Positions 50,549 through 61,995 of a DNA stretch of 64,000 nucleotides are shown one piece after another. The stretch is from assembly GCF_905220705.1 (NCBI RefSeq), contig NZ_CAJNAT010000017.1, positions 1 through 64,000 on the forward strand, given 5' to 3'. Every line of letters begins with the position of its first letter. Positions within the stretch are counted from its first letter, which is position 1. This DNA is from Paraburkholderia domus. Lineage in GTDB: Bacteria; Pseudomonadota; Gammaproteobacteria; Burkholderiales; Burkholderiaceae. A program made the position numbers and the translations under genes. The notes below the pieces were generated by a model. That model made no database searches and had not been told where the DNA came from. It was given only the letters and a program-made list of their open reading frames with translations.

Positions 50549-51653
50549 TCAAATGACACAAAGTCGTCCTCCCCCAAAGACCAGTTTATAAGGCGCAGCG
50601 GGCAGCGCTGGTCAACTTTGCGTCAATTCTTATTGCCACAAACTTGTCCATTTTGCTGAATTTGACCTAAAGTAGACCCATATCGCTGGTCCGAAATAGT
50701 CGCCATTCACCCACCCCAATCCCTGCCAGTTTCCCGGCTGCCGAAGCAGACGCTTCATCATGTGTGGTCGCTGAAACTGCAACGCACACTCGTACTCACT
50801 TCGGTTAAAATTCCCATGAAATATTTCGCTGTGTCCGCCAAAGCCTCTCTATTGATTAGTAGTGCTAGTGATAGCCCAACGCTGACTTTTGATATACCGT
50901 TCTGGACATCGATGGTCGAACGCAGTCGGTACGTCTTGGCACAGAAAGCCGGCAGCACCACGTTGTCCGCAATCAGCAGGTGACAATCACCCGTGATGAT
51001 CAACAAGAAGAAGAAGAACACGAAACGCCGATTCTCTGGCAGGCGAAGGGCATTGCCGAAGCACGCTTCACGTCTCGCCCCGAGTGGAGCACCGCCGGCG
51101 AATCCATGTGGACGCGCTTGTCGAAATTTTCGGCTCTTTTGAAAACGGAGTGGGTAATGGGGCTCATCGGGCATGCTCATTAAAGCGTGCGAAGTTGAGT
51201 CTTCCCGCGATGAGGAACAGGACCGTACGCATGGTTTCGAAGCGAGCGTATCCGCGTGCTTTGCGTTTGGCGGCTTGAAACAGGCCGTTGATAGCCTCGA
51301 TGAAACCGTTGGTTTGGCGCGTCTGAGTCCAGGCAACAATGCCGTCGAAGTGTCGGCGAATCAATCGCGCGACGTCCTTCATCGGTTCGACCTTCGAGCG
51401 CATAACGTCTCCTGCACCCGGCTCTCACGCGCCCTGCTGAACTTGCCGCGTGGCACTCAACTCAGAAGTACCGGCAAAATCGCCTCAAAAAGTCGTCATT
51501 GAAGGCGTCAGCCGTCCAGCTAAATGGGACGACTTTACGTCAATTATTCGACAACGCGTTGATAAGAAACGGTTTTCCGATATCGCGCGCTCCCGAATTT
51601 GCCTATGGGACGACTTTAAGTCAATTTCCCGGTCAACTTTGTGTCGTTTGACA
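50547..51653. mobile_element. transposon remnant with terminal and subterminal repeats, 1107 bp
   Basis: 23-bp terminal inverted repeats lie at 50547-50569 (starts TGTCAAATGACACAAAGTCG) and 51631-51653 (inverted, starts TGTCAAACGACACAAAGTTG); 20 of 23 positions agree. Related sites of the form GGGACGACTTTA(A/C)GTCAATT occur at 51607-51626 and 51526-51545, and variants at 50610-50628 and 50659-50679. TGTC ends plus repeated internal sites are characteristic of the Mu/Tn7/Tn552/Tn402 (TniA-type) transposons. No such transposase is inside, only an ISL3-like fragment. No target duplication was seen. Confidence 0.65.
51164..51403 (-). pseudogene. ISL3-like transposase C-terminal fragment
   Basis: The frame reads RRHFDGIVAWTQTRQTNGFI, EAINGLFQAAKRKARGYARF and ETMRTVLFLIAGRLNF. 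The TRQTNG..E..NGL.Q.AKR.ARG...F pattern is the C-terminal catalytic part of ISL3-family transposases. The N-terminal two thirds are missing. It lies within the 1.1-kb transposon remnant. Confidence 0.7.
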
Positions 51654-51855
51654 CCAAGTCGATGCCGTACGCTTGCACTCGACTTTGGGCTATCTGTCGC
51701 TCGCTGCCTACGAGACGAAACTGACAGTGAAAGAACCTATCTGCCTGTCCGAAATAACTTGACCACTACGAGTGGTCACGTCTCACCCTAAACGATGTCC
51801 TGGCGTGAGTCATGGCCCGTCACTCTGCCAGGAGATCAGCATTCCCCGTTGCGCC

Positions 51856-52323
51856 TTACTGGCAGTTGGTATCCGCATGTCTGACCGTGCAAATCAGACA
51901 GGCCTCCGCCGCGACCACGCCATCCACTTCGGCGCGTGCCTTGAACTTCCAGATACCGCGCATGTGCCGCTCGAACGTCGCGTTCAGGATCAGCTGGTCG
52001 CCGGGTTCCACCACGCGCCTGAATCGCGCGTTGTCGATGCCGACGAACAGGTACAGCGTGCTGGCCGGATCATGCGGCTCTTCCGAGAAGGTCAGCAGCG
52101 CAGCCGTCTGCGCGAGCGCTTCCAGAATCAGCACACCCGGCATCACCGGACGACTCGGGAAGTGGCCCATGAAGTACGGTTCATTGATTGACACGTTCTT
52201 CAGCGCCTTGATGCGCTTGTGCGGCTCGAGTTCGAGCACCCGATCGACCAGCAGGATCGGATAGCGATGCGGCAGCAGCGTGAGAATCCTGTGGATGTCG
52301 AGATTGATTTTTTCAGTGCTCAT
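51856..52323 (-). CDS. fabZ: FabZ-type 3-hydroxyacyl-ACP dehydratase
   Basis: 155 aa from MSTEKINLDIHRIL. LLPHRYPILLVDRVLELEP is the N-terminal signature. The catalytic His and Glu are in FMGHFPSRPVMPGVLILEALAQ. It dehydrates 3-hydroxyacyl-ACP in fatty acid synthesis. Normally fabZ lies in the lpxD-fabZ-lpxA cluster; here it is separate, near a broken fabH, a second sigma factor and maeB, so it is likely a paralogue serving a special condition. Transcribed on the minus strand toward the transposon remnant. Confidence 0.93.
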   Translation of the reverse strand: MSTEKINLDIHRILTLLPHRYPILLVDRVLELEPHKRIKALKNVSINEPYFMGHFPSRPVMPGVLILEALAQTAALLTFSEEPHDPASTLYLFVGIDNARFRRVVEPGDQLILNATFERHMRGIWKFKARAEVDGVVAAEACLICTVRHADTNCQ

Positions 52324-52633
52324 GGTATTTCTGTTCACGCATTGACCGCGCGATGATCACTCCGGATGCTGGTGCAGGTGGATAGGTAACGCATGCTGCC
52401 GCCGTTTCCGTGACCCGGCGGCAGCAGCCACCCGGTCACAGCAACCGACCCTTCTGGCCTGATACTCGCTCGAACCTTGCCCGATGCTCACGCCTTGTCG
52501 CCCGAGGCATTGGCAGCCGCCGCGTCGAATGCCCTGATACGGTCGCGCAGTCTGTTAAATTGCACATCACCGCGGCGCTTCGTTTCTCATCCGGTGTACA
52601 CGGCCCCGTAGGGCCGTGTATCGCCTCTGGTTT
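52324..52633. other. region between rpoD-like and fabZ genes
   Basis: 310 bp; contains the hairpin at 52597-52620 and presumably the fabZ promoter. Nothing else recognised. Confidence 0.4.
52597..52620 (-). terminator. strong hairpin after the rpoD-like gene
   Basis: TACACGGCCC-CGTA-GGGCCGTGTA: perfect 10-bp stem, four-base loop, 13 bp past the sigma-factor stop. No U-tract follows on the minus strand, so it is a terminator-like or 3'-end-stabilising structure. Confidence 0.6.
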
Positions 52634-54763
<2,130 letters not shown>

Positions 54764-54839
54764 GCGGTCGCTCCTTGGGATTTGGCGTCACGGTTAGCGC
54801 GCAGCACGTGCGGCGGCCTTCTCGAGGTGAATAGCCATC

Positions 54840-55091
54840 TCAGAGGCGCGCACCATGCGCCCGGATCAGTTGGACCAGATCAGATACCGAAATCTCATAC
54901 CGGACCTCCTGTTCGGGACCCGTCGCATGATGATCGCTGTACCGCTCCTCGATCTCGACGAGCACGGCGGTTCTGCCATCGGGTGACGCCTGCAGCATGA
55001 CGTCGCGATGCGCCTGATGACCACCAGGACTGACCGGATCGGGATGCAGGCGCAGACGCCCAAGGCCGTAGTTGCGTGGAGCTGAATTCAT
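54840..55091 (-). CDS. small hypothetical protein, 83 aa
   Basis: The ATG at 55091 (MNSAPRNYGLGRLRL) follows GGGAAAG; an ATG at 55112 is in frame. The rest, DVMLQASPDGRTAVLVEIEE followed by EQEVRYEISVSDLVQLIRAH, looks like an alpha/beta domain with a terminal helix. Family not recognised. Upstream of the sigma-factor gene on the same strand with 76 bp between, so possible co-transcription. Confidence 0.6.
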   Translation of the reverse strand: MNSAPRNYGLGRLRLHPDPVSPGGHQAHRDVMLQASPDGRTAVLVEIEERYSDHHATGPEQEVRYEISVSDLVQLIRAHGARL

Positions 55092-55207
55092 CTGAGCTTT
55101 CCCTTGATTCATTTCTGTCGGTGGTCCTGCCTTGCCGGGTCGCTACAGGCCCGCGCGTGGTGCCGCCAGGTCTGGCGTCCCAGCACCTCTGCGTCATGTC
55201 GCTGACG

Positions 55208-55224
55208 TGATAATATCATTATCA
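55208..55224. promoter_or_regulatory. TGATAATNNNATTATCA palindrome, maeB promoter region
   Basis: TGATAAT-ATC-ATTATCA lies 33-49 bp before the maeB ATG. The palindrome and the five bases after it (TTGTC) are identical at 59558. It may overlap a -10 element, so a repressor or dual regulator is likely. It resembles a Fur-box half-site pair (TGATAAT/ATTATCA), but with a three-base instead of a one-base spacer. Confidence 0.7.
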
Positions 55225-55256
55225 TTGTCTGCAAATGTTGTTAACCAGGAGACATC

Positions 55257-57569
55257 ATGCCTACCCCAGCCCAGGGCAAACTCCGCGAAGCCGCCCTCGA
55301 TTATCACGAGTTCCCGACGCCGGGCAAGATCGCGATCGCTCCGACCAAGCAGATGATCAACCAGCGCGACCTCGCGCTGGCGTACTCGCCGGGCGTCGCG
55401 TTCGCGTGTGAGGAAATCGTCGAAAACCCGCTGAACGCCGCCCGTTTCACCGCGCGCAGCAACCTGGTCGGCGTCGTCACGAACGGCACCGCGGTGCTGG
55501 GTCTCGGCAACATCGGGCCGCTCGCGTCGAAGCCGGTCATGGAAGGCAAGGCCGTCCTGTTCAAGAAGTTCGCCGGCATCGACGTGTTCGATATCGAGCT
55601 GAACGAGTCCGATCCGCACAAGCTGGTCGAGGTGATCGCTGCGCTGGAACCGACCTTCGGCGGTATCAATCTTGAAGACATCAAGGCACCGGACTGCTTC
55701 ATCGTCGAACGCGAATGCCGCAAGCGCATGAAGATTCCGGTCTTCCACGACGACCAGCACGGCACGGCCATCGTCGTCGCGGCGGCCATCACCAACGGTT
55801 TGAAGGTGGTCGGCAAGGACATCAAGGAGGTCAAGCTGGTGTCGTCCGGCGCGGGCGCGGCAGCGCTGGCCTGCCTGGACCTGCTGGTCGACATCGGCCT
55901 GCCGCTCGAAAACATCACGGTCACCGACCTGGCCGGCGTGGTCTACAAGGGCCGTGTCGAACTGATGGACCCGGACAAGGAACGCTTCGCACGCGAAACC
56001 GACGCTCGCACGCTCGCTGAGGCGATCGGCGGCGCGGATATTTTCCTCGGCCTGTCGGCCGGTGGCGTGCTGAAGCAGGACATGGTCAAGCAGATGGCTG
56101 ACAAGCCGCTGATCCTGGCGCTGGCCAACCCGACCCCGGAAATCCTGCCGGAACTGGCGCTCGAAGTGCGTCCGGACGCCGTGCTCTGCACCGGCCGTAC
56201 CGACTACCCGAACCAGGTGAACAACGTGCTGGTGTTCCCGTTCCTGTTCCGCGGCGCGCTGGACGCGGGCGCGACGACGGTGACGCGTGAAATGGAAATC
56301 GCGGCAGTCAACGCGATCGCCGAACTGGCCCGCCAGGAGCAGAGCGATATCGTCGCGACGGCATACGGCATTCAGGACCTCTCGTTTGGTCCGGCCTATC
56401 TGATTCCGAAGCCGTTCGACCCGCGCCTGATCGTCAAGGTCGCGCCGGCGGTGGCGAAGGCCGCGATGGAATCCGGCGTCGCCGAACGTCCGATCGAGGA
56501 CATGGACGCCTACGAACAGCATCTTCAGCAGTTCGTGTATCACAGCGGCACGACCATGAAGCCGATCTTCCAGCTGGCGCGTAGCGTCGAGCCGGAGAAA
56601 AAGCGCATTGTGTTCGCGGAAGGCGAAGAAGAGCGCGTGCTGCGTGCGATGCAGATCATCGTCGACGAAAAGCTCGCAAAACCGATCCTGATCGGCCGTC
56701 CGGCGGTGATCGAACAGCGCATCGCGCGTTACGGCCTGCGTCTGGTCGCGGGTCAGGACTACATGGTCGTGAATACCGACCACGACGAGCGTTACCGCGA
56801 CTTCTGGCAGGACTATCACAAGATGATGTCCCGCAAGGGCATCAGCGAGCAGATGGCCAGACTCGAAATGCGCCGCCGCACCACGCTGATCGGCTCGATG
56901 CTGGTGAACAAGGGTGACGCCGACGGCATGATTTGCGGCACCATCAGCACGACACATCGTCACCTGCACTTCATCGATCAGGTGATCGGCAAGCGCGAAG
57001 GCTGCAGCGTCTATGCGGCGATGAACGCGCTGGTGCTGCCGGGCCGGCAGATTTTCCTGGTCGACACGCACGTGAACGTCGATCCGACGCCGGAGCAGCT
57101 CGCCGAGATCACGACCATGGCCGCCGAAGAAGTGCGCCGTTTCGGCATCGAGCCGAAGATCGCGCTGCTGTCGCACTCGAACTTCGGCACCAGCAATGCG
57201 CCGTCCGCGCAAAAGATGCGCGACGTGCTCGAGATTCTCAGGGAGCGCGCGCCGGACCTTCAGGTGGACGGCGAAATGCACGGCGACGTCGCACTCGACC
57301 ACAACCTGCGCCGCGAAGTGCTGCCTGACTCGACGCTCGAAGGCGATGCGAACCTGCTGGTGCTGCCGAACATCGACGCGGCGAACATCGCGTACAGCCT
57401 GCTCAAGACGGCCGCAGGCAACAACGTCACGATCGGTCCAATGCTGCTGGGTGCGGCCAGGCCGGTGCATGTGCTGACTCCGTCCGCAACGGTGCGCGCC
57501 ATCGTCAACATGACTGCACTGGTCGTCGCCGATGCGGGTGCAGCATTCCCTTCGTCCCGGACCACATGA
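55257..57569 (+). CDS. maeB: NADP-dependent malic enzyme with phosphotransacetylase domain
   Basis: 770 aa; AGGAG seven bases before the ATG. Residues of about 1-425 are the malic enzyme (LALAYSPGVAFAC, FGGINLEDIKAPDCF, PVFHDDQHGTAIV with the metal/catalytic residues, and the NAD(P)-binding VKLVSSGAGAAALAC). Residues of about 430-770 form the phosphotransacetylase-like regulatory domain (KKRIVFAEGEEERVLRA..., ALLSHSNFGTS, LLVLPNIDAANI). It oxidatively decarboxylates malate to pyruvate, giving NADPH. The NADPH could serve the neighbouring fatty acid genes. The 17-bp palindrome upstream suggests specific regulation. Confidence 0.97.
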   Translation: MPTPAQGKLREAALDYHEFPTPGKIAIAPTKQMINQRDLALAYSPGVAFACEEIVENPLNAARFTARSNLVGVVTNGTAVLGLGNIGPLASKPVMEGKAVLFKKFAGIDVFDIELNESDPHKLVEVIAALEPTFGGINLEDIKAPDCFIVERECRKRMKIPVFHDDQHGTAIVVAAAITNGLKVVGKDIKEVKLVSSGAGAAALACLDLLVDIGLPLENITVTDLAGVVYKGRVELMDPDKERFARETDARTLAEAIGGADIFLGLSAGGVLKQDMVKQMADKPLILALANPTPEILPELALEVRPDAVLCTGRTDYPNQVNNVLVFPFLFRGALDAGATTVTREMEIAAVNAIAELARQEQSDIVATAYGIQDLSFGPAYLIPKPFDPRLIVKVAPAVAKAAMESGVAERPIEDMDAYEQHLQQFVYHSGTTMKPIFQLARSVEPEKKRIVFAEGEEERVLRAMQIIVDEKLAKPILIGRPAVIEQRIARYGLRLVAGQDYMVVNTDHDERYRDFWQDYHKMMSRKGISEQMARLEMRRRTTLIGSMLVNKGDADGMICGTISTTHRHLHFIDQVIGKREGCSVYAAMNALVLPGRQIFLVDTHVNVDPTPEQLAEITTMAAEEVRRFGIEPKIALLSHSNFGTSNAPSAQKMRDVLEILRERAPDLQVDGEMHGDVALDHNLRREVLPDSTLEGDANLLVLPNIDAANIAYSLLKTAAGNNVTIGPMLLGAARPVHVLTPSATVRAIVNMTALVVADAGAAFPSSRTT

Positions 57570-57755
57570 CGTCTCAGCTGTCACAAGTAAGCATCTCGCC
57601 TGAAGGATCCCGGATGTAGACTAATAAACTCGCGCGCCGTGGCAAACGGGACAGCACCGCGTGAGACGCCTCACTATTACCGCCACACTGTGATTTCCCC
57701 AGGTTCGCTGTGCAGGAATCTTGAACAACTCCAATCGGACAGGAAGGCATTAGCC

Positions 57756-58022
57756 ATGGATCAGCCCGGTACGAATCTCACTGCACCAATTCTTTCTTCC
57801 GACTCGGCCGTCTGGTTTTCGGCGTACCGCTTCGGCTGGGGATACTGCGCCTTTACGCTGCCATCTGAAGCGGTTTGCGAAAAACTCGGCGCTGCGAACG
57901 GGACCGCGAAACAGTTGCTGCTCGCTTTCGAGCTTGGCAGGCGCAAACTGCTGCAGGCAGTAGTGCGGAAAGCGCTTCCGGGTACTGGCGAACGGATAAG
58001 GCTCTCGGCTGATGATCTCTAA
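57756..58022 (+). CDS. small DUF1488-like protein, 88 aa
   Basis: The ATG at 57756 follows AGGAAGGC. The order SAVWFSAYRFGWGYCAFTLP, SEAVCEKL, LLLAFELGRRKLLQAV and IRLSADDL fits DUF1488, small proteins with a V.F......V.C.....AL.....A......I...A....... D(L/F) pattern. Possibly regulatory; no function established. Plus strand, 186 bp after maeB, convergent with the broken fabH. Confidence 0.6.
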   Translation: MDQPGTNLTAPILSSDSAVWFSAYRFGWGYCAFTLPSEAVCEKLGAANGTAKQLLLAFELGRRKLLQAVVRKALPGTGERIRLSADDL

Positions 58023-58213
58023 CGCAGAACTGAAGCGTCGCTGTGTCGCCTGGTGCCTGTGACGACCGGCAGCACACGCTGAGCGTTGCCAGCTGCCTGC
58101 CGTCGTCTACATTTCCGCTCTGTCGTAATCAGGAACGCCGCAGACACAGGGTGCGGCACCCTACTCCCGTCGCGCAGAAAGCTTATGGAAATCGGCTTCC
58201 CTATGAATTTCGC

Positions 58214-59191
58214 CTAAGCCTGCATAGCCAAAGCACCCCATGTCACGCCAGCACCCACCGCGTGCATTAACACCCTGTCACCGCGACAGATACGGCCGTC
58301 CTGATAAGCCTGATCCAGAGCGAGGGGGATGGAAGCAGCGGACGTGTTGCCATGCTCGTGGACAGTGGCGACCAGACGATCGACCGGGATGCCCAGCTTT
58401 CGTGCCGTAGCTTCCATGATGCGGATGTTCGCCTGATGAGGCACGACCCAGGTGAAGTCTGACATCGCCAGTCCACACTTTGCCGCGACTTCCTCGCTTA
58501 CCGCCTGGAGCGCACCGACCGCCAGCTTGAACACTGCGGGCCCATCCATGCGCAAAAACGGATCGCCCAACACAGCGCCACCGGCAATGCTGCCCGACAC
58601 CTTGAGGATTTCCGAGTGGTGTCCGTCGGCATGCAAGGCCGCGCCGAGTATCCCCGGCTCCTCAGATGACCTCAGGATCACGGCGCCCGCCCCATCGCCA
58701 AACAGCACACAGGTACTGCGGTCCTCAAAATCAAGGAGCCTCGAAAATGTCTCGGCTCCGATTACGAGTGCCGTCCTGACTGAAGTGGCCCGTATCAGCG
58801 CATCTGCAACAGTGAGTGCATAGATGAACCCACCGCACACCGCCTGAATGTCGAAGGCCGCACAGCCGTTTCATATTCCGAGTTTCCGCTGGACAAGACA
58901 GGCTGTGCTTGGAAAGATTGCATCGGGTGTGGTGGTGGCGACGACGATCAGATCGACGACATCCGCTTCGATTGCCGCTGCAGACAGAGCCCGGGATGCG
59001 GCCGCTACGGCAAGATCGCTCGTTTGGGAGTGACGGTCAGCAAACCGTCGGGACTGGATACCGCTGCGTGAATAGATCCAGTCGTCGCTCGTTTCAATGC
59101 CCCTGCTGGCAAGCTGCGACGCCAGGTCCGCGTTTGAAATGACGTTCGAAGGCAGAAAACTACCGGTTCCGACAATACGCGTGAATGACAT
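58214..59191 (-). pseudogene. fabH: beta-ketoacyl-ACP synthase III with in-frame TGA
   Basis: A 325-codon frame, the full FabH length, is interrupted once by TGA at 58871-58873. Before it: MSFTRIVGTGSFLPSNVIS...IVVATTTPDAIFPSTACLVQRKLGI. After it, in the same frame: NGCAAFDIQAVCGGFIYAL with the catalytic Cys, VVPHQANIR with the His and HGNTSAASIPLAL with the Asn. So only one nonsense change separates it from an intact gene. Unless TGA is misread or the sequence is wrong, the product is a 106-residue fragment without an active site. FabH starts chains from acyl-CoA and malonyl-ACP. Confidence 0.9.
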
Positions 59192-59781
59192 GACTAACAC
59201 CGGTCAGAATGTGGAAGGAAGCTCACCGCCGTCAGGAAGGACATCCCGGAGTGAGCGAGTCTGATATCAACTTTGTCACTGGAAATGAACGGCAACTCCA
59301 TCCGCTATATGCGCTGGCGGCGTTTCGCAAATGCCATTCTGTAGACTGCAACACGATCGGTCTCAGGCTTCTGGATTCGTCCCCGCACATACCCAGGCAT
59401 CATCTTCCCGCATACCCCTACCCAGCTGCTAACGAGCCAGTCAACGGCATGCAGACATTGATGAGGATGTGTTTCAACGGGTTGCGCTGTTCGCTGGATC
59501 GATCATCACAGTGACCCGGGTGCGCCTGGATGTCAGACAAACGAGGAGCGTATGCCATGATAATATCATTATCATTGTCAACCGCCTGCCTGCGGAACAG
59601 GTTTGTGCCCCATGGATCTAGCCGTTCCGTCGCAGGTTAATGGTCGTGAAGACCGGACATCTGACTGGCCGGACTGGAACCGGAGTGCAAATGCGGGCCG
59701 CCAGTCAGCCCGAAGACGCCGCGATCATTCCAATGCGGTGGGTGGACCGAAACCGAACAGGAACGTCACTCAGACCGCAGC
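59192..59781. other. divergent non-coding region with the 17-bp palindrome
   Basis: 590 bp between fabH (minus) and the spermidine-synthase-like gene (plus). Only shadow frames; the palindrome at 59558-59574 is the notable site. Confidence 0.45.
59558..59574. promoter_or_regulatory. TGATAATNNNATTATCA palindrome, second copy
   Basis: Same sequence as at 55208 (TGATAAT-ATC-ATTATCA), again followed by TTGTC. It lies about 210 bp before the spermidine-synthase-like gene and 370 bp before fabH on the other strand. Confidence 0.65.
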
Positions 59782-60597
59782 ATGGATCACTCTCACGCGT
59801 CGTTCGACGCCTATATGAAGTTTCTTGCCGGGCCATCCGCGAACGGTGCGCCCGTGGTGCTGGAAACCGAGCACGCGCTTTCGCTGCATTTCGATCTGCT
59901 GGCCACGCAAAGTTTCATGTCCCGGCGTGACCCTGACAGGCTGGCGCTCGGCTACACCCGGACCATGATGGGATTCCTGCTGCTGCAGCCGGCGCCCACC
60001 AGAATTTCCATGATCGGCCTGGGCGGCGGATCGCTGGCCAAGTACTGCTACCGGCATCTTCCGGATACAAGGATAGTGGCCATCGAGATCGATCCCGGGG
60101 TGATCGCGTTGCGCGACACATTTCACATTCCGCCCGATGATGAGCGGCTCGAAGTAATCTGCGCGGACGGGGCGGAATACGTCAGGAGCAACGATGCGTG
60201 CCCGGACGTGATTCTGGTGGATGGTTTTCTGGCACACGGCATGCCCGCACAGCTGGGCAACGCCGCCTTCTACGCGGCTTGCCATGCGCGGCTCACGGGT
60301 GATGGGGTGATGGTCGCAAACTTCGTTGACGACGATCCCCATATTCCATACTACCTGGACGAGGCGCGTTCAGTGTTCGGTGAGTCGCTTTCCATTTTCC
60401 TGGCCGAGGACAGTGGCAACTACACGCTATTTGCCTGGAAGGGTGCGCCGAGACTTCCCTCCCGGGATACGCTGCTCGCGCGTGCACGCGGCCTGGCCAC
60501 GACACATCCCCTGAACCTGCGCGGGACCGCGCGCCGTTTGAAGCAAGGCGTGGGGCTCGCTTCGGACTGGACAATCGGCGAGGAGCTGACCGGCTAA
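59782..60597 (+). CDS. spermidine-synthase-like protein, copy 1
   Basis: 271 aa. The Rossmann methyltransferase-type fold is marked by RISMIGLGGGSLAKYCYRHL (nucleotide binding), VAIEIDPGVIALRD and LEVICADGAEYV, then DVILVDGFLAHGMPAQL. The GGG-x-GG and acidic E-I-D motifs match polyamine aminopropyltransferases and their homologues, but the first-domain substrate motifs of true spermidine synthases are not obvious. Related orphan SpeE-like proteins have unknown substrates. It is very similar to the 61996-62763 gene (LALGYTRTMMGFLL and RISMIGLGGGSLAKYCYRHL identical), which is transcribed convergently. Confidence 0.85.
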   Translation: MDHSHASFDAYMKFLAGPSANGAPVVLETEHALSLHFDLLATQSFMSRRDPDRLALGYTRTMMGFLLLQPAPTRISMIGLGGGSLAKYCYRHLPDTRIVAIEIDPGVIALRDTFHIPPDDERLEVICADGAEYVRSNDACPDVILVDGFLAHGMPAQLGNAAFYAACHARLTGDGVMVANFVDDDPHIPYYLDEARSVFGESLSIFLAEDSGNYTLFAWKGAPRLPSRDTLLARARGLATTHPLNLRGTARRLKQGVGLASDWTIGEELTG

Positions 60598-60786
60598 CGA
60601 AACTGCTGACGGCCCCGCGATCTGCGCGGCCGGAACGGAAGCGCCGCGTGACGCGTCCACTAACATGCAGGCACTCACGACGGTCGATATAGGCACCTCA
60701 TGCAAAGGCTCCAGGAAGACATGACATTCAAGGTGCCGGGAACCGGGATGGGCCAGTCAGCATCGGTGGTGCGTCGCATGCCAGGG

Positions 60787-61185
60787 CTATGCCGCACGGC
60801 CGCTAATGTCCCTGCTCAGGGCAGCCACGCATCGGGCGTAGACGACGATCACCCGCGGTGACGCGAAGTTGATCTGCATGTCGCGGGTGAAGAACCAGGA
60901 TGCGTCCTGTTGGCCGCGCACGATGTCACCGGCCTTCACGAGTTGCTGCGCGAGATCCGCGGCCATTCGGCTCAATTCAACCCGCAGGCGCCAGTCGGCA
61001 TGATGATTGTGGTGACGCAGCCAGATCCTCGTGCTCTCAACAAGATGATCGGGCTGCAGCCACGCTCCGGTGGTGCGAAAGGCAAATATCTCGGATAACG
61101 TGAGAAAGCACAGCAACTCTGCGTTCGTCTCAAGTCGGTGCATCCTGCGACCTGTCATATCGTTGCGGCCGCGACGGCCGTACAT
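60787..61185 (-). CDS. hypothetical protein, 132 aa
   Basis: The ATG at 61185 follows GAGG; a GTG at 61191 is in frame. Basic N-terminus (YGRRGRNDMTGRRMHRLETN), then a helical LLCFLTLSEIFAFR segment, HHNHHADWRLRVELSRMAADL, and a C-terminal SWFFTRDMQINFASPRVIVVYARC. No signal peptide; no family recognised. On the minus strand between the two spermidine-synthase-like genes. Confidence 0.5.
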   Translation of the reverse strand: MYGRRGRNDMTGRRMHRLETNAELLCFLTLSEIFAFRTTGAWLQPDHLVESTRIWLRHHNHHADWRLRVELSRMAADLAQQLVKAGDIVRGQQDASWFFTRDMQINFASPRVIVVYARCVAALSRDISGRAA

Positions 61186-61319
61186 CGTCACGTTACCCTC
61201 ATCGTGCTATCTTCCCGATGCAGGCTGAAGCGCGCTGCCGAAGAGACCCGTGGTGCCGTGGAACCAGCACCCAGCGCGATGCCTGCGGGATCACGTCGCT
61301 GACCTGGCGCAGGCGCACC

Positions 61320-61517
61320 TCAGGCGGTTTTTCGGCGCGGACGCGCGCCAATTGCGCTTTTGGTCCGGTAGCTGACACCATGCTGATCGAGGTAGTCGCG
61401 GATCAGTTGCCGCACCACCTGTGAGGGCGTCAGGTCCTGCGCCGCGCACAGCTTTTCGAACGCTTCCTTCTTCACAGGATCGATCAGAATCGTGAGTCGA
61501 GCGCTTTTCGTTTCCAT
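61320..61517 (-). CDS. small ribbon-helix-helix protein, 65 aa
   Basis: METKSARLTILIDPVKKEAF, then EKLCAAQDLTPSQVVRQLIR, ending DYLDQHGVSYRTKSA. The strand TILID followed by helix (VKKEAFEKLCAA) and the TPSQVVRQLIRDYL second helix are the CopG/Arc-like DNA-binding fold. It could regulate its own or neighbouring genes, including those carrying the 17-bp palindrome. A TATAAT (61549-61554) sits about 32 bp upstream on the minus strand. No toxin gene is recognised next to it. Confidence 0.75.
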   Translation of the reverse strand: METKSARLTILIDPVKKEAFEKLCAAQDLTPSQVVRQLIRDYLDQHGVSYRTKSAIGARPRRKTA

Positions 61518-61686
61518 GACGGGGGCGAAGTCCAATTATGTTAATTAAATTATAATACATCGCGTGGCCCGAGTCATCTTCGTGGCGCCAGAATCACACG
61601 GTGGCCGGTGATTCCCACACGCATCGCCGATGCCCAGCCATTCAGCGACTGGCAAGTCAACGGCGTGCAACGCATGGCGCGGTGCG

Positions 61687-61914
61687 CTAAATCTCCGCCC
61701 TGACACGCAGAAAATCCTGTCCAGCCCGGGTAATCGACACACCGCCTCGCCCATTCGCTGGGACGGATACCAACCCGGCGTTACGCAGTTCCTGCGCGAC
61801 CGACCAGTTTAACGTGGGCGCATCGCGGCCGTATCGTTGCTGGGCCAGACGCTCAAGCGCCCAGATGGCTGCATGGGTCAAGGGGTTGCTGTCGTTGTGG
61901 CTTTCCGCTGTCAT
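61687..61914 (-). CDS. small hypothetical protein, 75 aa
   Basis: ATG at 61914 with GAGGATAG upstream. MTAESHNDSNPLTHAAIWALERLAQQ, then LNWSVAQELRNAGLVSV and GGVSITRAGQDFLRV: a helix-turn-strand layout that could be a winged helix. Not identified. Upstream of the ribbon-helix-helix gene on the same strand; 81 bp after the spermidine-synthase-like copy 2. Confidence 0.6.
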   Translation of the reverse strand: MTAESHNDSNPLTHAAIWALERLAQQRYGRDAPTLNWSVAQELRNAGLVSVPANGRGGVSITRAGQDFLRVRAEI

Positions 61915-61995
61915 CTTCTATCCTCGGGAATGCGCCTGCTCAAACAGGTCGCGAACATGCAGGGGTTGCCATCCATCAGCGATAGACGCATCCGC

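Noticed and set aside
55194..57584. 796-codon open frame antisense to maeB
   Set aside because: It is a long shadow produced by GC-rich codon bias; the plus strand encodes a clear MaeB, and the antisense protein is Arg/His-rich without motifs.
58043..58213. Short plus-strand frame after the DUF1488-like gene
   Set aside because: Basic low-information sequence without RBS, overlapping the fabH end.
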